Below, piece after piece: positions 1-5,428 of a DNA stretch of 10,631 bases. The notes below the pieces were generated by a model. The model searched no databases. It was given only the letters and a program-made list of their open reading frames with translations, and had not been told where the DNA came from. A program made the translations under genes and the position numbers. Source of the stretch: CAZMVY01 sp964569765 (lineage in GTDB: Bacteria; Planctomycetota; Phycisphaerae; UBA1845; PWPN01); the NCBI GenBank assembly GCA_964569765.1, contig CAZMVY010000179.1, positions 1 through 10,631 of the forward strand, in the 5' to 3' direction. Positions within the stretch are counted from its first letter, which is position 1, and every line of letters starts with the position of its first letter.

Positions 1-222
1 ATCGTAGGCAGGGCGAGTAGAACGGAGGCACACGGAGGGCTGCGGGCGGGAAGGGAATTTCACACGACTAGTGGTGCGGGAACGGACACCGGAACCAGAG
101 CAGCTTCGGTAAGTCGTGAGCCGGCAGGCCGTTGCGGGAAAACGATGGCGATGTCGGGCATCTGGAGGTTCTGGCACGACGGTTGCTCAAGGGGGACAGG
201 CGGAGGGGAATTGGAGGTTCTC
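1..222. other. Leading non-coding stretch, no gene supported
   Basis: I see no credible coding region in this edge segment. The open frames here lack ribosome binding sites and look like composition-driven shadows. The segment is purine-rich on the plus strand and ends in the Shine-Dalgarno sequence of the gene starting at 223. The last codons of an upstream plus-strand gene could end at the TAG at 5-7 or 18-20, but too little is present to tell. No clear -35/-10 pair was seen. Confidence 0.4.
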
Positions 223-501
223 GTGAACGAGTCCTCACTGAAGTCCGGTGCCACGGTGTCGTTCCGTTTGAGCGAGGTGGTCTGCCCGGACCTGCAACAG
301 ATCCTGACGCAACTGACGTCGGATCTGAAAGTCTCTGGAAAAGTGGTCTTCTTCAGCGATTATGGCCAGAAGAAAAACCACTTTGCGATCGTGGATGTGG
401 AGGGCGTGCTGAGCCCGTTGATCGTGCCGGTGGATCGGCTCCGGAGGCCCGGTGAGGACAGAGACAGCCATTCGGTGGAACACGAGGCCGAAGCGGGCTG
501 A
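223..501 (+). CDS. Small protein of unknown function (92 aa)
   Basis: I do not recognise this protein. The GTG at 223 is chosen because GGAGG at 213-217 sits 5 nt upstream; an in-frame ATG at 145 has no such site and would add 26 residues of low-quality sequence. The core (roughly residues 8-68) alternates hydrophobic beta-type segments with charged turns, including VSGKVVFFSDYG and HFAIVDVEGV, then an IVPVDRLR segment, which suggests a compact mostly-beta domain. The tail from about residue 69 is polar and charged and probably disordered. There is no signal peptide or membrane segment, so it is likely cytoplasmic. It appears to be transcribed alone, with a hairpin terminator about 265 nt downstream. 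The coding call rests on the good ribosome binding site and protein-like composition, not on homology. Confidence 0.6.
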   Translation: MNESSLKSGATVSFRLSEVVCPDLQQILTQLTSDLKVSGKVVFFSDYGQKKNHFAIVDVEGVLSPLIVPVDRLRRPGEDRDSHSVEHEAEAG

Positions 502-646
502 GGAAAGGCAACGACAGAACGCGACGGAGGGGGCGCACGGATAGGAGGAGGAAAACGCCGCTTCGGGTGTGAGGGACGCCCGAAGATGAGCCCGGGCAAC
601 AAGGGGGGAAAAGCGCAAGGCGGAAAAGCGAGCCCGGGCGGCTCCT

Positions 647-702
647 AAGCTCTCTCTCTCCCTCCCAGGCTTGGGTTGCTCTCCGGAGCAGCCCTCGCCT
701 GG
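647..702. repeat. Hairpin repeat, copy 1
   Basis: This 56-bp element is repeated at 750-805 with one difference in 56 positions (C at 684 versus T at 787). It begins with a CT-rich tract (650-666) and continues into an inverted repeat. The outer stem is CCAGGC/GCCTGG, followed by a 2x2 internal loop, a 9-bp inner stem GGGTTGCTC/GAGCAGCCC with one G-T pair, and a TCCG tetraloop. The only difference between copies lies in the tetraloop, so the stem is unchanged. Unlike copy 2, no T-tract follows, so this copy alone should not terminate transcription efficiently. Confidence 0.85.
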
Positions 703-749
703 CGACGGACGGAACGGCGACCTGGATGGAGTCGGCTCGCGTCGCCGAG

Positions 750-805
750 AAGCTCTCTCTCTCCCTCCCAGGCTTGGGTTGCTCTCTGGAGCAGCCCTCG
801 CCTGG
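750..805. repeat. Hairpin repeat, copy 2
   Basis: This is the second copy of the 56-bp element, offset exactly 103 bp from copy 1 and separated from it by 47 bp of unrelated sequence. The stem is one base pair longer than in copy 1 because the base after GCCTGG is G here, giving CCCAGGC (767-773) paired with GCCTGGG (800-806). The tetraloop is TCTG. The unrelated flanks and exact element boundaries suggest a discrete unit that was duplicated or inserted, not a chance local duplication of a longer segment. Confidence 0.85.
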
Positions 806-812
806 GTTTTTT
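767..812 (+). terminator. Intrinsic terminator within repeat copy 2
   Basis: A 7-bp outer stem (767-773 with 800-806), a 2x2 internal loop, a 9-bp inner stem (776-784 with 789-797) and a TCTG tetraloop are followed directly by six T's at 807-812. This is a classic rho-independent layout for plus-strand transcription. It would stop transcripts from the small gene ending at 501 before they run into the convergent MgtC gene. On the minus strand the hairpin is followed by a purine tract, so it should not terminate in that direction. Confidence 0.75.
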
Positions 813-907
813 ATGCGCCTGTGGGCCACAGAAAAGCGGGAACACAGCACCGCCGGTCCGCGGCAAGCCGATTCAGCGCCGCCGGCGGCCGATGGCGGGA
901 GCGACGG

Positions 908-1597
908 TCAGTCAACCCGAACGGAGAAAAGCCCGGCGCGAGCGCTGAGCAGCCGGTAGATCCGCGGTGCCATTGAGCGGTCTCGAAACCGGACGCTGTA
1001 CGTGATGGTGACGGTCTGGTCCTTCCCGTTGTAGTCGAAGTCCACGTCCAGGATGCGCACGTTTTCGCTCTCGAGGAGCCGGCCGACGTCCTCAATCTCG
1101 TCCGGCCGGTTCGCGCATGTCACCCGAATCATCTTGTACCAGTGCCCTTCGATGCGCCGTTCGATGGAGTTGAGCACGAGCAGACTGAACAGGACCAGGG
1201 CCGCCGTGAAAAGCGCCAGGGCATATGTGGCGAATCCGCAGGCCATGCCGATCGCCGCGATGCACCACAACGACGCCGCGGTGGTCAATCCGCGGATCGT
1301 AATGCCGGACTTGATGATCGCCCCCGCACCAAGGAACCCGATGCCGCCCATCACCGAATACGCCAGCCGGGCCGGATCAACGCGAACGGCATCCTGGCCG
1401 CTCAACCGCCCGAAAACACGTTCGAAATGAATGGACAGGATCATCACCAGGCACGCCCCGACGCACACGAGCAGATGCGTCCGGAAGCCCGCAGCCCGCC
1501 CGTGATACTCGCGCTCCAGTCCGACGGCACCGCCCAGCACCGCCGCGAGCGCAAGCTGTCCCATCGCCTCAAGCTGCCACGTCTCCAGACCGAGCAT
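908..1597 (-). CDS. MgtC/SapB-family membrane protein
   Basis: A 229-aa inner-membrane protein of the MgtC family. Members are linked to survival at low magnesium and to phosphate and ATP homeostasis, and some modulate partner membrane proteins rather than transporting ions. Family hallmarks are visible: GLEREYHGRAAGFRTH at residues 26-41, GIGFLGAGAII in the next conserved loop, and GLTTAASLW before the last helices. Hydrophobic segments cover roughly residues 11-160. The C-terminal part of about 70 residues is soluble and looks like the ACT-type regulatory fold seen in longer MgtC proteins. The ATG at 1597 is chosen because GAGGA lies about 7 nt upstream; longer frames run into the ACT gene. 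It follows the ACT gene by 41 nt on the same strand, so the two are probably co-transcribed. The family call is firm; the physiological role in this organism is inferred. Confidence 0.9.
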   Translation of the reverse strand: MLGLETWQLEAMGQLALAAVLGGAVGLEREYHGRAAGFRTHLLVCVGACLVMILSIHFERVFGRLSGQDAVRVDPARLAYSVMGGIGFLGAGAIIKSGITIRGLTTAASLWCIAAIGMACGFATYALALFTAALVLFSLLVLNSIERRIEGHWYKMIRVTCANRPDEIEDVGRLLESENVRILDVDFDYNGKDQTVTITYSVRFRDRSMAPRIYRLLSARAGLFSVRVD

Positions 1598-1638
1598 GCG
1601 GATTCCTCGATCGCGTCCGTCCCGCCCCGCCGGCGGCG

Positions 1639-2088
1639 TTACGCCTTCCGCGCCAGTCGCGGCATCCGCACGGGCGCCGCCCGGCGCTTGGGCCGCGGCT
1701 GACTCAGAACCTTCAACGCCTTCCGGCTGTCGGCCACCTTGAAGACTCCCGTCGCCTTCCCGCCCCGCGTGCCGGTGGTCAGGTAGGCGTAACTGATGTT
1801 GATGTGCGCCTCGCCGAGCACCCGACACACATCCGCAAGCGCCCCGGGGCGGTTGTCCATCTCCACGCAGAGAACCTCCGTCTCCGTCATGGGCACGTTG
1901 ATCCGACTGAGCGCCTCCTTGGCGCGGACCGGATCCTCCACGACCAGCCGCAGCACCCCGTGTTCGCTCGAGTCCATCATCGTCAGCGCCGTGATGTTGA
2001 TGCGCTCGGAAGCCAGAACATCACACACCTGCCCGAGCACGCCCGGTTTGTTCACAAGGAAGACCGACAACTGAGTCTGTAGCGTCAT
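1639..2088 (-). CDS. Tandem ACT-domain protein
   Basis: A 149-aa stand-alone protein with two ACT domains (about residues 5-67 and 69-130) and a basic tail (PRPKRRAAPVRMPRLARKA). ACT domains bind small ligands, usually amino acids, at domain interfaces, and no catalytic domain is attached. The first domain carries the typical VNKPGVLGQVCDVLA loop and helix, and the second a matching MDNRPGALADVCRVLG. The ATG at 2088 has GGAGG 7 nt upstream. It is the first gene of a probable operon with the MgtC-family gene, whose own C-terminus resembles an ACT fold. A perfect -10 and a palindrome lie upstream, so expression is likely regulated. Related stand-alone tandem-ACT proteins often sit near acyl-CoA ligase genes, but none is visible here. 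The ligand cannot be told from sequence. Confidence 0.88.
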   Translation of the reverse strand: MTLQTQLSVFLVNKPGVLGQVCDVLASERINITALTMMDSSEHGVLRLVVEDPVRAKEALSRINVPMTETEVLCVEMDNRPGALADVCRVLGEAHINISYAYLTTGTRGGKATGVFKVADSRKALKVLSQPRPKRRAAPVRMPRLARKA

Positions 2089-2132
2089 GAGCGTTCCTCC
2101 AACGCGACCCGATGGGATACCCAGCTTCTCCG

Positions 2133-2167
2133 ATTATACGGCGCGAGGAGCGAAGCGTCGACGCTTC
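2133..2167 (-). promoter_or_regulatory. ACT-mgtC promoter with palindromic operator
   Basis: On the minus strand a perfect TATAAT occupies 2138-2133, placing the transcription start near 2126 and giving a 5' leader of about 38 nt before the ACT gene. The -35 position has no TTGACA. It is occupied instead by a perfect 16-bp palindrome, GAAGCGTCGACGCTTC (2152-2167), centred near -34. That arrangement fits either an activator that replaces the -35 contact or a repressor that blocks polymerase. The palindrome and -10 are read directly from the sequence; the regulatory role is inferred. Confidence 0.6.
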
Positions 2168-2267
2168 TCGAAACGCCGGATCCTTCGGCCGCCCATGTCG
2201 GGCAGGGGCCAAGGGCCGCGATCGCACCAGAAAACGAAGAGACTCTCGAACCGAAAGCGGCAGCACA

Positions 2268-2306
2268 TCAAACGGCCCGGGCACACCTGGTGCATACCCG
2301 GGCCGT
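2268..2306 (-). terminator. Probable terminator after the RRM gene
   Basis: A perfect 10-bp inverted repeat, ACGGCCCGGG (2272-2281) and CCCGGGCCGT (2297-2306), has a 15-nt loop. It is followed on the minus strand by a short TTTG. It lies about 70 nt beyond the stop codon of the RRM gene and upstream of the ACT promoter, so it separates the two units. The T-tract is weak, so termination may be partial or the hairpin may mainly stabilise the mRNA 3' end. Confidence 0.5.
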
Positions 2307-2375
2307 GGTCACAATCAGACTTTGAAACACATGCAGGGCGCGCCGGCGATTCCGCGCCGCCGTCGGCTATTGCCG

Positions 2376-2648
2376 TCAACGACGACCGCCGCCGCGCTGT
2401 TCCGTCTTGGGCCGCGCGACGTTGACCGTCAGCACGCGCCCGTTCAGTTCCATCCCGTTCACGGCGTCGATCGCCGACTTCGCGGCCGCGTCGTCGGACA
2501 TCTCCACGAAGGCAAAGCCGCGGGAACGGCCCGTCGCGCGATCGGTAACGACCGACACCTTATCTACCGCACCGTAGGCCGCGAAGAGTTTGGTGAGCTC
2601 TTCTTCCGTGGTCTGAAAGGGCAGGTTTCCCACATAGATATTCGTCAT
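2376..2648 (-). CDS. Single-RRM RNA-binding protein
   Basis: A 90-aa protein made of one RNA recognition motif and a short Gly/Arg-rich tail (QRGGGRR). RNP2 is IYVGNL (residues 4-9) and RNP1 is RGFAFVEM (residues 43-50), so the aromatic positions that stack on RNA (Tyr5, Phe45, Phe47) are all present. Bacterial proteins of this size and layout, like the Rbp proteins of cyanobacteria, bind single-stranded RNA and are often cold-induced. The ATG at 2648 lies 8 nt from GGGAG; a GTG directly before it (2651) would be 5 nt away and add one residue. The gene stands alone with its own promoter, a leader of about 90 nt and a hairpin downstream. Family assignment is very secure; the RNA targets are unknown. 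Confidence 0.95.
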   Translation of the reverse strand: MTNIYVGNLPFQTTEEELTKLFAAYGAVDKVSVVTDRATGRSRGFAFVEMSDDAAAKSAIDAVNGMELNGRVLTVNVARPKTEQRGGGRR

Positions 2649-2749
2649 CACACAGGCTCCCGACGAACCAGACCGCGACAGCTATTGGGCCGCGAGGACA
2701 ACACCCGCGAACAACCAGCCAGCAGCCTGTCGGACAGTCGACCGCCAGG

Positions 2750-2777
2750 ATTCTACAAGCGCACAGCACCTTTGCAA
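2750..2777 (-). promoter_or_regulatory. Promoter of the RRM gene
   Basis: On the minus strand TTGCAA (2777-2772), a 16-nt spacer and TAGAAT (2755-2750; 5 of 6 consensus) form a plausible sigma-70 promoter. The start would be near 2743, leaving a leader of about 92 nt before the RRM gene. Cold-shock-type genes often have long leaders, so the leader may matter for regulation. The assignment rests on sequence match only. Confidence 0.45.
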
Positions 2778-2922
2778 GACCCCCTGTAGCTGCCGGCAAC
2801 CGCGGCGTCTGCCACGGTGCTGTGAACCCTGCCGGTACCGACAGCGCTGCCGGCACGGCGGCGGCGCACCACCCGGCACCGGCGAAGGCCCGCGCCGGAA
2901 GCACGCAGCCGCACGACGGCCT

Positions 2923-3732
2923 TCATGCCCCTGCGGCCGGCCTGTCCGCCCGGTCAGGCGGAGCGGTGCATCGCTCGCGCGGCGAAGTCTCCGACAGCCG
3001 CGCCGCCACGTCAGCGACCGCATCGAGCATGACGGAGATGACACCGCAACCCGACTCCCTTGCGGGCAGCGTGCGTACGGCCGCGAGTACCTCTTCGCCA
3101 AGCTCCCATGCCCAGTCGTCGGGATGGCGCGAAATGGCGTGCAGGAACCTCACAACCACCGGTGAATGCGCTGCGGACGGACGGCGCACGTACAGGACGT
3201 GTGAACCAGGCGTGCCGATCTGCTCCGAGTCCGCCTTGCGCCGCCCGTCAACCGCCTCGTCTCTGCCTGGGTCCTCCGCCGGGTATCGTGCGCCTGGTAT
3301 GTTCGATCCACCCGCAGAAACCAACCGGAAGCCGAGATAATCGACGGCCGTGCGGAAGAAGCTCGGCTCGCGTAATGCAATCGCCGCCGGCAGACAGACG
3401 GCCTCAACGCCCGTGTGAATCTCCAGCGTGGCGACGCAGCGGCGTATCGCAAAACGATCCGCCGCGAAGCCAAGGTCGCAGCAATCGAAGAAGCCGAGCC
3501 ACACCCCGTGTTCGTGCATGCCGAAGAATGTATCCCACGCGCGGCGCGAATGACCGAGCCGCATGAGCGCGAGCGCCCCGTAGCGTTGATGCACGTCCAG
3601 GATGTCATGCCGGCTGAAACGCAGTCGCCGTTCCTGCGCGCACCGGCGCAACCGGGCCGTGCGGACCGCCTCGCGCCGCCACCACCAGGCGGCAACCACG
3701 GCGACGGGAATGCCTGCGGCGAGGTACAGCAC
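2923..3732 (-). CDS. Membrane-anchored protein of unknown function (269 aa)
   Basis: I do not recognise this family. The N-terminus is one hydrophobic helix (about residues 2-19, LYLAAGIPVAVVAAWWW) followed by Arg-rich residues, which suggests an N-terminal anchor with the rest in the cytoplasm. The soluble part has a distinctive aromatic, His- and Cys-containing stretch (about residues 39-115) with HDILDVHQRYGALALMRLG, then FFDCCDLGF and a FRTAVDYLGFRLV segment. A charged linker and an alpha-helical C-terminal region follow (HPDDWAWELGEEVLAAVR). The start is GTG at 3732. It lies 3 nt after the stop of the exported haem-motif gene, without a strong ribosome binding site, so translational coupling is likely and the products may work together. 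The tail beyond about residue 245 is polar. Coding status is well supported by context; function is unknown. Confidence 0.72.
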   Translation of the reverse strand: MLYLAAGIPVAVVAAWWWRREAVRTARLRRCAQERRLRFSRHDILDVHQRYGALALMRLGHSRRAWDTFFGMHEHGVWLGFFDCCDLGFAADRFAIRRCVATLEIHTGVEAVCLPAAIALREPSFFRTAVDYLGFRLVSAGGSNIPGARYPAEDPGRDEAVDGRRKADSEQIGTPGSHVLYVRRPSAAHSPVVVRFLHAISRHPDDWAWELGEEVLAAVRTLPARESGCGVISVMLDAVADVAARLSETSPRERCTAPPDRADRPAAGA

Positions 3733-3735
3733 GGC

Positions 3736-4818
3736 TCATCGACTCCCGTTGCCCGCGCCGGAACCCGACCGCCCTGCCCGCTCCGCATTACGGGTAGCGG
3801 GCCGGCTGGCCGCTGGAGGCTCGGCGCCCCCATACTGGATGCCGTAATCGGAACGCCCGTCACGAAAAGGACGAAGGCTCCTGATCCAGTCCAGAATCGC
3901 GCGGTATGTCCGGTCATTGCGACCACGCACCATCGGCTTGATGGGGACCTGTGCCGGCGGATGGCTCACCTGCGCCTCGCCGGCCGGGAGAAGGTATTGC
4001 AGGAGAAGGCTGCCCTCCGGTTCCTTGCGATCGAGCACGGGCCGGCCGTCCTTGCCCGTTGCCCACTGCACGATGAAGAAGTTCGTATACAGAGTCCGTG
4101 TGGCGTGGCGAGGCTCATTGACGAGACGGAACCCCTTGCTCACCGAGCCGCCGTGGCATGCGGGCGTAGCGCAGCCCTTCATCACCTCGGGGAGCACCAC
4201 CCGCCGGAACTCCCGGAAGACCGTGGGGTCGTCCACGATCCGGATCTGATCCGCATACTTCGCATAAGCCGCATCGACGGTCTCGGTGACGGCGATCACC
4301 ATCTGGAACTTCTCGGCCGCCTGCGCCCGCCGGAAACGCTCCCGATCCGCATCGCTCGCCAGATCCCTCAGAAACTTCTCCGCAAAGCCCTTCGCGAACT
4401 CCACGCGAACCGGCTCGACGGCGCCCGATTGTGCCGCCCGCAATTCGCCCCAGCGCAGCTTCTGCACGTCCGCGTCGCTCAGGAGACGGCTCGACGCCGC
4501 ACCGGCCGGCCGGCTCGACGGCGCCGAGGTCCCCTGCTCTCGCCGTTTGCGCTCCGCCGCCCTCAGCAGCGCCGCCGCCCGCTCGTGCTTCGGCTCGACG
4601 GCGAGCACCTTGCGAGCCTCCCGCGCCGCCAGGTCGTAGCGCCCCTGCTGCCGGCACCATTCCGCCAACCGGTAATGCCCCTCCGCGTCTTTCTCCTCCA
4701 GGCGGTCCGACCATTCCTTGTACGCGGCGTCCACGCCGGGCTCGGCCGCGGAAGGGCGCCCCGCCAGCGAAAGGATCGCAAACACGGCCACGCACGAGCA
4801 CCCAAAGACATATCGCAT
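3736..4818 (-). CDS. Exported TPR-like protein with CX4CH haem-type motif
   Basis: A 360-aa secreted protein. Residues 1-25 form a signal peptide (hydrophobic core, then PSAA before the likely cut). Residues about 30-97 are helical and TPR-like, with YRLAEWCRQQGRYDLAAREARKVLAVEP. A central region with many Lys, Arg and Phe residues leads to KGCATPACHGG, in which Cys216, Cys221 and His222 form CX4CH, not the usual CXXCH of c-type haem sites. A later KPM and the closing YRAILDWIRSL helix resemble the C-terminal part of planctomycete cytochrome-like domains, so Met could be the second haem ligand. ATG 4818 is chosen because the signal peptide begins there; longer frames add implausible sequence. 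The ribosome site is weak. It is the first gene of a two-gene unit. Haem binding is inferred; the domain could instead use the Cys pair as a disulfide. Confidence 0.82.
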   Translation of the reverse strand: MRYVFGCSCVAVFAILSLAGRPSAAEPGVDAAYKEWSDRLEEKDAEGHYRLAEWCRQQGRYDLAAREARKVLAVEPKHERAAALLRAAERKRREQGTSAPSSRPAGAASSRLLSDADVQKLRWGELRAAQSGAVEPVRVEFAKGFAEKFLRDLASDADRERFRRAQAAEKFQMVIAVTETVDAAYAKYADQIRIVDDPTVFREFRRVVLPEVMKGCATPACHGGSVSKGFRLVNEPRHATRTLYTNFFIVQWATGKDGRPVLDRKEPEGSLLLQYLLPAGEAQVSHPPAQVPIKPMVRGRNDRTYRAILDWIRSLRPFRDGRSDYGIQYGGAEPPAASRPATRNAERAGRSGSGAGNGSR

Positions 4819-4830
4819 CACGTCACCCGC

Positions 4831-4860
4831 TTGACCCTGCGAAAAACCCTCGAATACTAT
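4831..4860 (+). promoter_or_regulatory. Promoter of the 103-aa gene (near-leaderless)
   Basis: TTGACC (4831-4836), an 18-nt spacer and TACTAT (4855-4860) form a plausible sigma-70 promoter on the plus strand. The expected start is near 4867, only about 4 nt before the ATG at 4871. This agrees with the absence of a Shine-Dalgarno sequence there, so the mRNA would be almost leaderless. The -10 shares bases with the -10 of the divergent minus-strand promoter. Confidence 0.5.
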
Positions 4861-4884
4861 ACGGTTCGCCATGATGCCGGACAA
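4856..4884 (-). promoter_or_regulatory. Divergent promoter of the haem-motif gene
   Basis: On the minus strand TTGTCC (4884-4879), a 17-nt spacer and TATAGT (4861-4856; 5 of 6 consensus) precede the exported haem-motif gene, with a start expected near 4849 and a leader of about 30 nt. Its -35 lies inside the first codons of the divergent 103-aa gene, and its -10 overlaps the plus-strand -10. Polymerase should not be able to occupy both at once. Confidence 0.5.
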
Positions 4885-5182
4885 CCGCGAACAGGGTTTC
4901 ACGCCATGCGGCGATTCGCCCCTGACGGAGCTTCTGGGCCGCGCGGTCGTTCTGGATACCGCCGGGCCCGTAGTGTATGTCGGCACTCTTCGATCCGTCG
5001 GCCCGGAGGGATTCTGGCTCGATGATGCCGATGTCCACAACTGCGACGAGGGCCACGCCCCCAAGGAGCAGTACGTGCTGGAATCGAAGGTGCACGGCGT
5101 GCGGGTGAATCGGCAGCGAGTCTTCGTCCTGCGAAACGCCGTGATGAGCCTCTCGGCCCTCGACGCGGCGGTGGCAGATTAG
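4871..5182 (+). CDS. Small protein of unknown function (103 aa)
   Basis: This resembles conserved small proteins I associate with planctomycete genomes, but I cannot name it. The body is beta-rich: LGRAVVLDTAGPVVYVGTL, then a GFWLDDADVHN segment with Asp and His residues, an Asp-Glu-Gly-His loop, and KEQYVLESKVHGVRVNR-type strands before a VMSLSALDAAVAD tail. This reads like a small barrel, possibly Sm-like or SH3-like, that could bind RNA, a ligand or a protein; that is inference. There is no signal peptide. ATG 4871 (or the adjacent ATG 4874) has no Shine-Dalgarno sequence but sits a few bases after a predicted transcription start. It is divergent from the haem-motif gene, 52 nt away, with overlapping promoters, so the two may be reciprocally regulated. 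Confidence 0.7.
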   Translation: MMPDNREQGFTPCGDSPLTELLGRAVVLDTAGPVVYVGTLRSVGPEGFWLDDADVHNCDEGHAPKEQYVLESKVHGVRVNRQRVFVLRNAVMSLSALDAAVAD

Positions 5183-5237
5183 AGCCAGCCTCGGCAAAGT
5201 TACGTCCGAGTTGCCCGGCGCCTCCATACGGATCCTC

Positions 5238-5266
5238 TTGCCAACGAACCCCAGCCGGACTATACA
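5238..5266 (+). promoter_or_regulatory. Promoter upstream of the membrane methyltransferase
   Basis: TTGCCA (5238-5243; 5 of 6), a 17-nt spacer and TATACA (5261-5266; 4 of 6) make a reasonable sigma-70 promoter on the plus strand. The start near 5273 would leave a leader of about 155 nt. The leader contains a GC-rich segment with a short GGGCC/GGCCC hairpin (5288-5292 with 5299-5303). I do not recognise a known riboswitch in it. Confidence 0.4.
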
Positions 5267-5428
5267 AGGGCAGTCGCCGGCGGCTCGGGGCCGGTCGTGG
5301 CCCTCGGGTCGGCGGTCAAGAACAGCCCTCACGCCCACACAGGGGGTACCTGAACCGAACTCAGCGAACCGTATCGTACGGGCTTCGTCGAGCCGCGAAG
5401 TCCGGAATCAGAAAGGTTGCCAACTGAC

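Larger units (their letters stand above)
502..907. other. 406-nt intergenic region with paired hairpin elements
   Basis: No gene is supported here. The open frames on both strands are low-complexity and include translations of the two hairpin repeats. The stretch contains two near-identical 56-bp elements (647-702 and 750-805), the second forming an intrinsic terminator for plus-strand transcripts. A small 13-bp palindrome, CTGTGGGCCACAG, lies at 819-831. The region separates a plus-strand gene from the 3' end of the minus-strand MgtC gene, so the two transcripts converge here. A GCCGCCGGCGGC palindrome near 880-895 could mark the end of the minus transcript, but it has no T-tract. Confidence 0.6.

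Noticed and set aside
647..805. CRISPR-like array
   Set aside because: There are only two repeats, they are longer than typical CRISPR repeats, the 47-bp gap is a single one, and no cas gene is present. A hairpin or terminator element explains them better.
353..866. Minus-strand open frames across the repeat region
   Set aside because: They translate the two hairpin copies into near-identical low-complexity peptides, lack ribosome sites, and overlap a terminator.
1598..1828. Longer N-terminus for the MgtC-family protein
   Set aside because: It would overlap the ACT gene in another frame and add residues unlike any MgtC protein. ATG 1597 has a good ribosome binding site and matches family length.
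2272..2306. Riboswitch upstream of the ACT-mgtC unit (for example a magnesium sensor)
   Set aside because: The hairpin lies upstream of the predicted promoter and downstream of the RRM gene, and the predicted leader of about 38 nt is too short for a magnesium riboswitch.
3415..5025. Long plus-strand open frame of over 500 codons
   Set aside because: It is antisense to two well-supported minus-strand genes (signal peptide, haem-type motif, coupled start). Its translation is low-complexity and Arg/Pro-rich, as expected for a GC-rich shadow frame.
4819..5064. Longer N-terminus for the haem-motif protein
   Set aside because: It would overlap the divergent 103-aa gene and place the clear signal peptide in the middle of the protein.
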